NCBI GenBank assembly: GCA_934525595.1
Contig: CAKSZJ010000011.1
Coordinates: 30,726 to 94,725, forward strand
Direction: 5' to 3'
Length of the DNA stretch: 64,000 nt
DNA from: an uncultured Chiayiivirga sp.
Lineage (GTDB): Bacteria > Pseudomonadota > Gammaproteobacteria > Xanthomonadales > Xanthomonadaceae
The translations under genes were made by a program, and so were the position numbers. Below are positions 43,570-53,525 of the stretch, piece after piece; within the stretch, counting starts at the first letter, position 1, and every line of letters starts with the position of its first letter. Below the pieces are notes generated by a model. It was not told where the DNA came from. It ran no database searches and was given only the letters and a program-made list of their open reading frames with translations.

Positions 43570-44208
43570 TCAATCCAGCAGCGGCGCCAGCGTCGGCCAG
43601 AGGTGATCGAGCACCTTCGGCTGCGCCTCGGCAACGGGGTGGATGGTGTCGGCCTGGAACTGCGAGAGATCGGTCGCGATCGGTTCCAGCAGGAAAGGCA
43701 CGAAGGCCAGGCCGTTCTCCCGCGCCAGCGTCGCGAACATCGCGCGGAAGGCATCGACGTACTCCGGACCGTAGTTGGGCGGGATTTCGACGCCGGCCAG
43801 CAGCACCTTCGCGTTGGCCGCGTGTGCGGCATCGATGATGCGCTGCAGGTTGGCCTGCGCAGGCTCCAGAGGCAGGCCGCGCAGCGCGTCGTTGGCGCCC
43901 AGCTCCAGGATCACCACGTCCGGCGCGTGCTCCTGCAGCGCGCGCGGAAAGCGCGCCGCGCCGCCGCCGGTGGTCTCGCCGCTGACGCTGGCATTGACCA
44001 CGCGCCAGTCCGGATGCGATTGCGCCAGGCGGTCGCCCAGCAGCGCGACCCAGCCCTGCTCCGGTGAAAGTCCATAGGCGGCCGAGAGTGAGTCGCCCAT
44101 CACCAGCACGGTGCGCTGCGGCGCGGCCGCCAGCGCCGATGCCTGGGCGATGAAGAAGAACGCGATCAGCAGCGCGCACACCTTGCGCCAGGTCGACGGA
44201 GTCCGCAT
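43570..44208 (-). CDS. tesA: Periplasmic SGNH esterase / acyl-CoA thioesterase I type
   Basis: The 212-residue protein has a signal peptide (VCALLIAFFFIAQASALAAA). The SGNH blocks follow: VMGDSLSAAYGL (Ser), SGETTGGG (Gly), LGANDALRGL (Asn) and DTIHPVAEAQ (Asp-His). TesA-type enzymes hydrolyse acyl esters and thioesters in the periplasm. It is divergent from ybbA-ybbP, as in E. coli. A TTG eight codons upstream is not needed. Confidence 0.9.
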   Translation of the reverse strand: MRTPSTWRKVCALLIAFFFIAQASALAAAPQRTVLVMGDSLSAAYGLSPEQGWVALLGDRLAQSHPDWRVVNASVSGETTGGGAARFPRALQEHAPDVVILELGANDALRGLPLEPAQANLQRIIDAAHAANAKVLLAGVEIPPNYGPEYVDAFRAMFATLARENGLAFVPFLLEPIATDLSQFQADTIHPVAEAQPKVLDHLWPTLAPLLD

Positions 44209-44244
44209 TGTGACGGGTCCCTTTTGGTTCAAGTGGAAGTGCCC

Positions 44245-44972
<728 letters not shown>

Positions 44973-44976
<4 letters not shown>

Positions 44977-47468
44977 GCGGCTGGCGCTTGGCCTGGCGCT
45001 TCCTGCGCCGCGATCTGCGCGCCGGCGAGGTGCGGGTGTTGCTGGCGGCATTGGCGCTGGCGGTGATGGCGGTGACCGCGGTGGCATTCGTCACCGAACG
45101 CGCCGAGCGCGCGCTGGCGCTGGAGGCCAACCGCCTGCTCGGCGGCGACGTGGTGCTGCGCGCCGACGAGGCCATCGGCGAGGTGCCGCGAAAACTGGCA
45201 GGCGATCTGGGACTGCGCCAGACCGAAACCTGGTCGTTCCGCAGCATGTTGCGCGCCGGCGAGGCCCTCAGCCTGTCGGAAGTGCGCGCGTTGGGCGAAG
45301 GGTTTCCACTGCGCGGGCGCTACCGTATCGACGCGGGTTCAGGCGAATACGAGGCCGACGGCCTGCCCACACCCGGCCATGTCTGGTTGACCCGCGCCGG
45401 TGCGCAAGTGCTGGGTGTGGCGGTGGGCGATACGGTGCGTCTGGGGCAATCGGAACTGCGCGTCGCCGCGCTGGTGGCGCAGGAGCCGGATGCGGCGATG
45501 GATTATTTCAACGTCGCGCCGCGCGTGTTCGTGCGGCTGGACGAGATCCACGCCACCGGGCTGGTGCAGGAAGGCAGTCGCATCACCCACCGTTTCATCG
45601 TCGCCTCCGACGATGGCGCGGCGCAGGGTTTCGTCGATGCGATGCAGGGCCGGCTGGAACGCGGCCAGCGGCTGGAAACCGTGGCCGATGCGCGGCCGGA
45701 AGTGCGGCGCGCGCTGGATCGCGCCGACCGTTTCCTCGGGCTGGCCTCGCTGGTCGCGGTGATCCTGGCCGCGATTGCGGTGGCGATGGCGGCACGCCGT
45801 CACAGCGCGCGGCATCTGGACGGCTGCGCGGTATTGCGCTGCCTGGGCGCCAGCCAGCGCACGATTTCGGTCATCCACATCGGCGAACTGGTGCTGCTTG
45901 GCCTGCTCGGCTGCGGCGTGGGCGTGTTGGGCGGCTGGGCGGTCCAGTCGCTGCTCGGCGGCTGGCTGGCGCAGGTGATGAATGTCGCAGTGCCGGCCGC
46001 CGGCTGGCTGCCGGTGTGGCAGGGTTTCGCCGTGGGCTTCGTCGTGCTGCTGGCGTTCGCGGTGCCTCCGGTGCTGGCGCTGCGCAAGGTGCCGGCGCTG
46101 CGCGTCCTGCGGCGCGATATCGGTGCGGTGGAGCCGGGTGCGCTGCTGGTGACGCTGGTCGGGCTGGCCGGCATTGCGGCGCTGCTGTGGTGGAAGGCCG
46201 GCTCGCCGGTGCTGGCCCTGACGATGCTCGGCGGCATTGCCGTCACCTTCGCGGTGCTGGCCCTGCTGGCGCTGGGACTGGTCGTCGTGCTCACGCGGTT
46301 GCGCAGCCGGATGCGCGGGCCGTGGCGCTATGGCCTGGCCAACGTCAGCCGTCGCCGCGCCGCCAGCGTGGCGCAGATCGCCTCGCTGGGCCTGGGGCTG
46401 ATGGCGATCCTGCTGCTGACCCTGGTACGCAGCGACCTGCTCGGGCGCTGGCAGGAGTCCTTCCCCGAGGATGCGCCAAACCGTTTCATCATCAACGTGC
46501 AGCCCGATCAGCTCGACGGCGTGCGGCGCATCCTGCAACAGCACGGCGAGCGCGCGCCCGAGCTGTATCCGATGGTGCGTGCCCGCCTGGCCACCGTGAA
46601 CGGCGAACCGGTGTCGGGCGAAACCTACGCCGCGCGCGGCGACCGCGCCCGCCGCCTGGCCGAGCGCGAGTTCAACCTCGGTTCGGTCGCCACGCTGCGC
46701 GAGAGCGACAACGCGATCGTCGCCGGCACGTTCTGGCCGCCGGATGCCTCCAGCCCGCAGGTTTCGGTGGAACAGGGCATGGCCGAATCCTTCGGCTGGA
46801 AGATCGGCGACGTGATCGGCTTCGATATCGCCGGCAGCCGTTTCGAAGCGCCCGTCACCAGCCTGCGGCGGGTGGACTGGGAAAGTTTCCGGCCCAATTT
46901 CTTCGTCGAAACCCCGCTCGGCCCGCTCGATGCGCACACCGCCAGCTACATCACTTCGGCGCGCGTGGTGCGCGGCGATCCGGCGCTGACGCGGGCGCTG
47001 GTGGAGGCCTATCCGAACCTCTCGGTGATCGACATCGACGCGGTGATCGACCAGGTGCGCAGCACCGCCGACCAGGTCGCCGGCGCGGTGGAGTACGTCT
47101 TCTATTTCACCCTGCTGGCCGGCGTGCTGGTACTGCTGGCTTCGATCAGCACCAGCCAGGACGAACGCCTGCTGGAAGGCGGCGTGATGCGCGTGCTCGG
47201 CGCACGCACCGCACAGCTGCGGCTGGCACACGCCTCGGAGTTCATCGCGATCGGCGTCATCGCCGGTGCGGTGGCTGCGATCGCCGCCAGCGTGGTGTCC
47301 GGCGTGATCGCGGTGCAGGTGTTCGAACAGCCTTGGGCGCCGGACTGGCGCGTAGCCGCGCTGGGTGCCGGGCTGGGCGTTCTCATTGTCGTGGCCGTCG
47401 GGCTCTGGGCCACCCGGCGCGTCGCGCGCACGCCGCCGGCGCAGACCCTGAGGGCGCTGGCCGGCTAG
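44973..47468 (+). CDS. ybbP: ABC transporter permease, YbbP (FtsX) family
   Basis: The 831-residue protein has the ten-helix YbbP layout. There is an N-terminal helix (VLLAALALAVMAVTAVAFV), a large periplasmic part and two FtsX domains (LVAVILAAIAVAMAARRH region near 258-380; VEYVFYFTLLAGVLVLLASI near 700-820). With YbbA it would form an envelope mechanotransmission ABC system. The substrate is unknown in any organism I can recall. It is translationally coupled to ybbA. Confidence 0.92.
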
Positions 47469-47494
47469 GCGTCCGCCTCCGGACGGTGCGTGCG

Positions 47495-48802
47495 TCAGCG
47501 CCAGAACGGAATCCGCAGCGCTGGCTGCTCCACGTCCTCGCCGGCCATGCGTAGGTCGCCCCGGACGAGGCCCAGCTCGTGCCGCCCGCGCGGCAGGTCG
47601 CGGATGTCGATCATCGCGACGATGCCGCGCAGCCGGCTTTCCGGATCGCGCGCGAAGGAAAAATCCGGCGCCGCGGCCGGCGGCGCCCCGTCGAGCGTGA
47701 GCAGGAAGCGCCGCGGCAGGCAGGCAAGCACCGCGTCGGGTGCGGGCGGGTCGGCTTCCGACAGCGCCGGACACAGCCGCAGCAGCGCCTCAGTATCGGG
47801 GGATGGGCGAAACGGAATGTACACGCGCAGCCAGTCGCCCCGGATGCGTTCGGAGGGAATGTGCACCGCCGGCAGCAGGGTGCCAAGGCGTTCGCGCTGG
47901 TCGCCATAGCGGCGCGGATCGAGCGTGTGACCGGCCCTGTCGTCGCGCGGCAGGATGCCGTAGCCGTCCGGCTGCCACAGATCCCGCGTGGTCTCCATGC
48001 GCAGGGCGGATACGCCCACCAACCCGAGCAGGGCGAACGCCATCAGATAGTTGCCGCGACGTCCGCCGACGTGGCTTGCGAACAGCAGCAGCGGATAGTT
48101 GGAGCCGCTGATGAGGGGCACCCGCAGCATCTGCCTGAACGCCCCCTCGATCCAGCGCCGCAGGCGCGGATGGCGGTCGGGGTGATTTCGCATCAGCCCG
48201 TCCGCGAAGTAGATCAACAAGTAGGGCCCGAAGGTCACGCCCATCAGCGCGAACAGGATCGTGTCCACGCGCAGCGTGCGCCCACACAGTTCGTAGAGCG
48301 TGACCGTCACCGCCGCCGCGATGATCACCGCCAGCGTGATGCCGATAGACAGGAAGGTCAGCCCCACCCCGAAGCCGAAGACCTGGCTGGCGCGGTTGTC
48401 GTAGTGCTCGATGGCTTCAGGCAGCGGCGGCGTGCGTCGGCGCAGTGCGGCAACGAAGCCAGGCCCCCAGCGCAGGTGCGGCCAGTCCACGCCCTTGGGA
48501 TAGACCGAGTGCAGCCCCACCAGCGCCACCCAGTAACCGCGCACGCACAGATGCGCCAGAAAAGTCGCGATCAGCGCTAGGCACGCCGTCATAAGGTACA
48601 GGTAAGGCAACGTTGCGAGGGCCCGGTAGTCGGAGGAAAGCCCCGGTGCGATCGAGTAGTACACCTGGTCCATGAGTCCGGGCGCCTGGAGCAGCGAAAA
48701 CACCGTGGCGCCGGAGATCAGCAGCTCCATCTCCCAGGTCGGCGTGGTGCGGCCCGGCAGCGGATCGCGGCCCTGCGGGTAGGGATCGGGTGGCTCGGAC
48801 AT
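47495..48802 (-). CDS. Polytopic membrane protein of unknown function, divergent from phaE
   Basis: From the ATG at 48802 there are 435 residues. Six or so hydrophobic segments are seen (for example YLYLMTACLALIATFLAHLC, GVGLTFLSIGITLAVIIAAA, LRVDTILFALMGVTFGPYLL). A soluble C-terminal part of about 150 residues follows, with LRVYIPFRPSPDTEALLRLC and DFSFARDPESRLRGIVAMIDI. I know no family for it. It is convergent with ybbP and shares a 65-base divergent region with phaE. Confidence 0.75.
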   Translation of the reverse strand: MSEPPDPYPQGRDPLPGRTTPTWEMELLISGATVFSLLQAPGLMDQVYYSIAPGLSSDYRALATLPYLYLMTACLALIATFLAHLCVRGYWVALVGLHSVYPKGVDWPHLRWGPGFVAALRRRTPPLPEAIEHYDNRASQVFGFGVGLTFLSIGITLAVIIAAAVTVTLYELCGRTLRVDTILFALMGVTFGPYLLIYFADGLMRNHPDRHPRLRRWIEGAFRQMLRVPLISGSNYPLLLFASHVGGRRGNYLMAFALLGLVGVSALRMETTRDLWQPDGYGILPRDDRAGHTLDPRRYGDQRERLGTLLPAVHIPSERIRGDWLRVYIPFRPSPDTEALLRLCPALSEADPPAPDAVLACLPRRFLLTLDGAPPAAAPDFSFARDPESRLRGIVAMIDIRDLPRGRHELGLVRGDLRMAGEDVEQPALRIPFWR

Positions 48803-48832
48803 GGGGTTCCCGTGAGATGCGCGGCGGCGCAC

Positions 48833-48845
48833 GGCATACTATGCC
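48833..48845. promoter_or_regulatory. Perfect palindrome in the phaE divergent promoter region
   Basis: GGCATA-C-TATGCC is a 13-base perfect palindrome centred in the 65-base gap between the unknown membrane protein gene and phaE. It ends 22 bases before the phaE ATG, and CAATTGCATACGG follows. That is a good place for an operator, with PhaR as the first suspect, though it is not a clear match to published PhaR sites. Confidence 0.45.
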
Positions 48846-48867
48846 AATTGCATACGGAGGACGGTAC

Positions 48868-50106
48868 ATGACCACGGCGACGGCGCAGGACTTTGGCCTG
48901 GAGGCCTGGATGCAACCTTTTCGCGACGCGATGAAGGCCTTTCACGGCCCCGCGCTCCCGGGCGGCTTTCCCGGCGCGTTCCCCGGCGCGTTCCCCGGCA
49001 TGGGCGGTGCGACGCCCTGGTCGAACATGACCGGCTGGCTCGGTGGCCAGGCCGCGCCCACCCCGCCAAGCTGGATGCAGGGGCTGGGTGCGGGGCCGGC
49101 GGCCGGCGCCTTCACCGGCTTCCTGCAGCAGCTTTCCGAGCTGGCGCAGGCGCAGTGGCAGCAGCTGCTGGCGCAAGCCAGCACCGGCATCGATGCCGAT
49201 GCTGGCGCGCTCGCCAACTGGCGTGCGCTGGTGGAATCGGTGGGCACCAAGATGGCTTCCGCCGCAGGCCCGTTCGGATTGGGGTCGCTGCCGGCTGCCG
49301 ATACCTCGGCGCTGCGCGATGCCCTGTCCACACCCGCCGTCGGCCCGCTGCGCGAGCACGTCGAGCGCTGGCAGGGCGCGATGCTGGCGCAGCTCGACTA
49401 CCAGGATGCGGCGCGCGAATTTTCCGCCCAGCTCGGTGACACCATGAAACTGGCGCAGGCCCACCTGCGCGAGCGCCTCGCCGCGCGGGCTGCCAGGAAT
49501 GAACCGCTCGGCAGCGCGCGCGCGCTGTTCGACGAATGGGTCGAGGCGGGCGAACAGGCCTGGGCCGAACGCGCCGGCGGCGACGCCTTCGTGGCGGCGC
49601 TGGGGCGCTTCACCAACGCCGAGATGAAGGTGCGCGCGGCGATGGCCGACCAGGTGAACCGCGTCGCCGAAAGCCTGGGCCTGCCCACGCGCGGCGAGGT
49701 GGACGCCGACCACCGCCGCATCGCGCAGCTCGAACGCGAAGTGCGGCGGCTGCGCGGCGAAGTGGAAGGCCTGCGCGAGGCCGCCGCGCCTGCCGCCGCG
49801 CCGCAGCCCGCGATCGCGCCGGCAGCGCCAAAGGTGAAGGCTCCTGCCCGGCGAAGCACGACCGCGCCCTCTTCCGGCGCGGCCGCGGCGAAGACGGTAC
49901 GGGCACCGGCGAAGGCGGCAAAGCCGGCTGCGGCCGCGGCTCCGGCCAAGGCGGCCGTGGGTGCGTCGGCGAAATCCCCCTCCGCTGCGGCGCGGCGCGG
50001 CAAGGCGACCGTCTCGGTGATGCCTCTGGTGGATGCGCCGCGCGCGCTGGGTGCGCGCGGCAGGAAGGACAATGACGCCGCGCTGCGGCGGAGGGCCGGC
50101 AAGTGA
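48868..50106 (+). CDS. phaE: Class III PHA synthase subunit PhaE with a lysine/alanine-rich tail
   Basis: PhaE partners PhaC in class III polyhydroxyalkanoate synthases. The ATG at 48868 has GGAGGA upstream; length is 412. The N-terminal part has a GFPGAFPGAFPG repeat (three 12-bp units) and the PhaE-like core (LDYQDAAREFSAQLGDTMKLAQ, LFDEWVEAGEQAW, then a coiled coil HRRIAQLEREVRRLRGEV). From about residue 316 a tail rich in Ala, Pro and Lys (repeated PAKAAKPAAAAAPAKA) resembles the histone-H1-like tails of PhaF or AlgP. Its stop overlaps the GTG of phaC. Confidence 0.9.
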   Translation: MTTATAQDFGLEAWMQPFRDAMKAFHGPALPGGFPGAFPGAFPGMGGATPWSNMTGWLGGQAAPTPPSWMQGLGAGPAAGAFTGFLQQLSELAQAQWQQLLAQASTGIDADAGALANWRALVESVGTKMASAAGPFGLGSLPAADTSALRDALSTPAVGPLREHVERWQGAMLAQLDYQDAAREFSAQLGDTMKLAQAHLRERLAARAARNEPLGSARALFDEWVEAGEQAWAERAGGDAFVAALGRFTNAEMKVRAAMADQVNRVAESLGLPTRGEVDADHRRIAQLEREVRRLRGEVEGLREAAAPAAAPQPAIAPAAPKVKAPARRSTTAPSSGAAAAKTVRAPAKAAKPAAAAAPAKAAVGASAKSPSAAARRGKATVSVMPLVDAPRALGARGRKDNDAALRRRAGK

Positions 50107-51167
50107 CGACTTCGATGATGATCGATCCGACGACCTGGGCGCGCGAGCTGTTCGACGCACAGCGGCGCCTGGCGGCGGGGCCGCGCACCCTGCGCGCCGT
50201 GGGCGAGGTCGAGTTCGGCTGCTCGCCCAAGGACGCGGTGTACCGCGACGACAAGCTCACCCTCTACCGCTACGCCAACCCGAACAGGCGCAAGGGCGCG
50301 GTGCCGCTGCTGATCTGCTACGCCCTGGTCAACCGGCCCTACATGGTGGATCTGCAGGAAAATCGCTCGCTGGTGCGCGGCCTGCTGGCGCGCGGCGAGG
50401 ACGTCTACATCATCGACTGGGGCTATCCCGACCAGGCCGACCGCTATCTCGACATGGAGGACTACGTCGAACGCTTCCTCGGCGGCTGCGTGGATTTCCT
50501 GCGCGCCAGCCACGGCATCGCGGCGGTCAACATCATGGGCATCTGTCAGGGCGGCGTGCTCTCGCTGTGCTATTCGGCCCTGCATCCGGAGAAGGTCCGC
50601 AACCTCGTCACCACGGTGACGCCGGTGGATTTCCACACGCCCGACAACCTGCTCTCGCGCTGGATCCGGAACGTCGACATGGACCTCATGGTCGAGACCC
50701 TGGGCAACGTGCCGGCCGATCAGATGAACGTGAGCTACCTGATGCTCAAGCCGTTCCGGCTCAACTTCCAGAAGTACGCCGGCTTCGTCGACACGCTGGA
50801 AGACGCCGGCCAGGTCGAGGACTTTTTGCGCATGGAGAAGTGGATCTTCGACTCGCCCGACCAGGCCGGTGAGATGCTGCGCCAGTTCGTCAACCAGTTC
50901 TACAAGGGCAACGGGTTCATCAACGGCGGCATCCGCGTCGGCACGCGCGCCCCGATCCTGGCCGACGTCACCATGCCGGTGCTCAACATCTATGCGCTGC
51001 AGGATCATTTGGTGCCGCCCGACGCCTCGCGCGCGCTCAAGGATCTGGTGGGCACGAAGGACTACAGTGAACTGGCGTTCCGCGGCGGCCACATCGGCAT
51101 CTACGTCTCCAGTCGCGCCCAGCACGAGGTGCCCACCGCGATCTGCGACTGGCTGTCACGTCGTTGA
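50103..51167 (+). CDS. phaC: Class III PHA synthase subunit PhaC
   Basis: PhaC polymerises (R)-3-hydroxyacyl-CoA into polyester. The 354-residue length is that of class III. The lipase-like box is GICQGG, with the nucleophile Cys148, Asp301 in YALQDHLVPP and His330 in RGGHIGIY. These correspond closely to Cys149/Asp302/His331 of Allochromatium vinosum PhaC. The GTG start overlaps the phaE stop. A terminator follows the gene. Confidence 0.96.
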   Translation: MTTSMMIDPTTWARELFDAQRRLAAGPRTLRAVGEVEFGCSPKDAVYRDDKLTLYRYANPNRRKGAVPLLICYALVNRPYMVDLQENRSLVRGLLARGEDVYIIDWGYPDQADRYLDMEDYVERFLGGCVDFLRASHGIAAVNIMGICQGGVLSLCYSALHPEKVRNLVTTVTPVDFHTPDNLLSRWIRNVDMDLMVETLGNVPADQMNVSYLMLKPFRLNFQKYAGFVDTLEDAGQVEDFLRMEKWIFDSPDQAGEMLRQFVNQFYKGNGFINGGIRVGTRAPILADVTMPVLNIYALQDHLVPPDASRALKDLVGTKDYSELAFRGGHIGIYVSSRAQHEVPTAICDWLSRR

Positions 51168-51182
51168 GACCGTTGTCGATGA

Positions 51183-51218
51183 CAAGAAAAACGGGGCCGC
51201 GAGGCCCCGTTTTTCTTG
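51183..51218. terminator. Bidirectional terminator between phaC and phaR
   Basis: CAAGAAAAACGGGGCC pairs with GGCCCCGTTTTTCTTG around loop GCGA. The GC core (51193-51198 with 51203-51208) is flanked by an A-run and a T-run, so it works on both strands of these convergent genes. This is the clearest intrinsic terminator in the window. Confidence 0.9.
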
Positions 51219-51242
51219 CTGTGCAGGAAGCGGCGCGGGCGA

Positions 51243-51734
51243 TCAGGATTTCTTGTCGGTACCGCGCGCCGCCGGTCCGTGTGAGGCGTCGGCGGGGATC
51301 GAGCCGATCAGGCCCTGCTGGAAGTTTTTCCAGATGTCCAGGTTGCGCTCGGTGAGCTGGTTCAACATGCTCCAGGGCGTCTGGCCCATGAGGTTGGTGA
51401 GCTGGCTGCGGAACTGCGACTGCTGGTCGAGGAACAGCTGCATCGAGCGTTCCAGATAGTTGCCCATGAAGCCCTGCAGCGCGTCGCCGTAGAAGCGGAT
51501 GATCTGGGTGAGCAATTCGGTGGAGAAGATCGGCTGCCCCTTCTCCTCGTGCTCGGCAATGATCTGCAGCAGCACCGTGCGGGTCAGGTCTTCGCCGGTT
51601 TTGGCATCGATGACCTCGAAACTCTCGCCATCGCAGATCAGCTGCCGCACGTCTTCCAGGGTGATGTAGCTGGAAATCTCGGTGTCGTAGAGGCGGCGGT
51701 TCGGATACTTCTTGATGACGCGCTTGTGTGCCAT
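51243..51734 (-). CDS. phaR: Polyhydroxyalkanoate synthesis repressor PhaR
   Basis: PhaR binds DNA and nascent PHA granules and represses phasin and synthesis genes. The 163-residue protein starts MAHKRVIKKYPNRRLYDTE, the hallmark of the PHB/PHA accumulation regulator DNA-binding domain. TLEDVRQLI, TVLLQIIAEHEEKG and the granule-binding part QIIRFYGDALQGFMGNYLERSMQ follow. The ATG at 51734 has AAGGA 5 bases upstream. It lies downstream of phaB and convergent with phaC. Confidence 0.94.
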   Translation of the reverse strand: MAHKRVIKKYPNRRLYDTEISSYITLEDVRQLICDGESFEVIDAKTGEDLTRTVLLQIIAEHEEKGQPIFSTELLTQIIRFYGDALQGFMGNYLERSMQLFLDQQSQFRSQLTNLMGQTPWSMLNQLTERNLDIWKNFQQGLIGSIPADASHGPAARGTDKKS

Positions 51735-52046
51735 GACCATCCTTGTGCGGTTTCCCTGCTCCGGCCTGTGTCTGCCGGCCACCTGCTAGAGTCTTTGCTC
51801 AGGATCGCGTACCCGACACGGCGATGCAAGCCTCGCTCCGCGTGCAATTGCCGGGAGCGCGGCCATGGATGCCTTCGGTGATGCCGTGCATGCGACGGGG
51901 CATGCGCCGGGTGACGCGCCGCGATCCGATGGCCGACGCCGGGTTGCAGGCCGATCGGAAGTTCGGGGCTGCCGAGGTACGACACCGGGGTGGATACGAC
52001 GAAAAGGCGCGGCCGGCGCGATGCATTCGCCGGCCGCGCGGCCGGC
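51735..52046. other. Intergenic region upstream of phaR and downstream of phaB
   Basis: These 312 bases hold the phaB terminator at the right end and presumably the phaR promoter at the left. No promoter hexamers are convincing. Short open frames here have no ribosome binding site or family resemblance. Confidence 0.6.
52007..52039 (-). terminator. Terminator of phaB
   Basis: GCGCGGCCGGCG (52007-52018) pairs perfectly with CGCCGGCCGCGC (52028-52039), with a 9-base loop. On the minus strand the stem is followed by CTTTTC, 8 bases after the phaB stop. Confidence 0.75.
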
Positions 52047-52787
52047 TTACCAGCCCATGTGGTGGCCGCCGTTGATGTCGAGGTTGGAGCCGGTGATCCA
52101 GGCGGCCTCTTCGCTTGCCAGGAAGGCGACGGCGTAGGCGATTTCCTCGGGCTTGCCCAGGCGGCCGGTGGGGATGTCGGCGACGATCTTGGCGCGCACC
52201 TCCTCGGGCACGGCCATCACCATGTCGGTGGCGACATAGCCGGGCGAGACGGTGTTGACGGTGATGCCGAGCTTGGCATTCTCGCGCGCCAGCGAGATGG
52301 TGAAACCGTGCATGCCGGCCTTGGCGGCGGCGTAGTTGGCCTGGCCGTACTGGCCCTTCAGTCCGTTGATCGAGCTGATCTGGATGATCCGGCCCCACTT
52401 GCGCTCGCGCATGCCCTCGATCACCGGACGAGTGACGTTGAAGCAGGAGTTGAGATTGGTGTTGATGACATCGTTCCACTGCTCCGCGCCCATGCGGTGG
52501 AAGGTGCCATCGCGCGTGATGCCGGCGTTGTTGACGAGGATGTCGATGGGGCCGAGCGCCTGCTCGATCTGGCGCACCATGGCCGCAGCGTCTTCCGGCG
52601 ACGTGACGTCACCCTTGGCGATGGTGAAGTCGTAGCCCTGCTCCTTCATCGCCGCCTGCCAGGTGCGGGCTTTTTCCTCGCTGCGGTAGTTGGTGGCGAC
52701 GCGGTGCCCGACGTCGGCCAGACGCTTGCAGATGGCGGTGCCGATGCCACCGGTGCCGCCGGTGACCAGTACGGTGCGTGCAGTCAT
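52047..52787 (-). CDS. phaB: Acetoacetyl-CoA reductase
   Basis: PhaB uses NADPH to make (R)-3-hydroxybutyryl-CoA for PHA synthase. The 246-residue classical SDR has TGGTGGIGTAICKRL (cofactor), NNAGITRDGTFHRM, ISSINGLKGQYGQANYAAAKAG in pieces (Ser-Tyr-Lys) and NTVSPGYVATDMV. The segments LKGQYGQ and ITRDGTF separate PhaB from general FabG. The gene lies by phaR and the phaEC operon; no phaA thiolase is in the window. Confidence 0.94.
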   Translation of the reverse strand: MTARTVLVTGGTGGIGTAICKRLADVGHRVATNYRSEEKARTWQAAMKEQGYDFTIAKGDVTSPEDAAAMVRQIEQALGPIDILVNNAGITRDGTFHRMGAEQWNDVINTNLNSCFNVTRPVIEGMRERKWGRIIQISSINGLKGQYGQANYAAAKAGMHGFTISLARENAKLGITVNTVSPGYVATDMVMAVPEEVRAKIVADIPTGRLGKPEEIAYAVAFLASEEAAWITGSNLDINGGHHMGW

Positions 52788-52855
52788 AGAAAACTCCCTC
52801 GCTATTCCACGCTCGACATGGCGTGCTTGCAGCGATTCTACACGGGCCGCACGGC

Positions 52856-53485
52856 TCAGCCGCGGGTACCGAAGATGCGGTCGCCGGCGTCGCCCAGGCC
52901 GGGCAGGATGTAGCCGTGTTCGTTGAGGCGCGCGTCGATCGCGGCGGTGAATACCTCCACGTCCGGGTGCGCCGCTTCCAGCGCCGCGAGACCCTCCGGG
53001 GCCGCCACCAGGAAGATGCCGCGGATGCGGCGTGCACCGGCGCGCTTGAGCATGTCGATGGTGGCAATCAGGGTGCCGCCGGTGGCCAGCATGGGATCGA
53101 GAATGAGGGCGTCGCGCTCGGTGAGGCGGCCGGTGAGGCGTTCGTAGTAGGAGATCGGCTGCAGCGTGGCTTCGTCGCGCTGCAGGCCCACCACGCTGAC
53201 GCGTGCCGATGGAATCAGTGCAAGAACGCCCGGAAGCATCCCCAATCCGGCCCGCAGGATCGGTACCAGGGTGATCTTGGCGCCGGCGATGCGGTCCACT
53301 TCGACCGGCCCTGCCCAGCCCTGCCGGGTGGCGCGCTCGGTGACCAGGTCGCGGGTGGCCTCGTAGGCCAGCAGCGAACCCAGCTCGGTCACCAGCTCGC
53401 GGAAATCCTTGGTGTTGAGTGAGGCGTCGCGCAGCAGGCCGATCTTGTGGCGCACCAGCGGATGGTGGACTTCGACGATTTTCAT
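52856..53485 (-). CDS. upp: Uracil phosphoribosyltransferase
   Basis: Upp salvages uracil to UMP with PRPP. The 209-residue protein shows [17 protein letters not shown] at the N-terminus, [12 protein letters not shown], the PRPP loop [15 protein letters not shown] and [16 protein letters not shown] at the end. The length is exact for the family. It is read in the same direction as the dipeptidase gene upstream, with a 40-base gap. Confidence 0.96.
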   Translation of the reverse strand: MKIVEVHHPLVRHKIGLLRDASLNTKDFRELVTELGSLLAYEATRDLVTERATRQGWAGPVEVDRIAGAKITLVPILRAGLGMLPGVLALIPSARVSVVGLQRDEATLQPISYYERLTGRLTERDALILDPMLATGGTLIATIDMLKRAGARRIRGIFLVAAPEGLAALEAAHPDVEVFTAAIDARLNEHGYILPGLGDAGDRIFGTRG

Positions 53486-53525
53486 TGGAGGCTCCGTGCG
53501 GGGTGGAGGCTTTTCCGGGCGGCGT

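Noticed and set aside
45339..47774. An 811-codon frame antisense to ybbP
   Set aside because: It is opposite a coupled ybbA-ybbP operon with clear domain structure, and extends across a convergent gene end.
51549..52137. Short plus-strand frames around phaR and phaB
   Set aside because: They are antisense to phaR or lie in the terminator region, with no ribosome site and no family resemblance.
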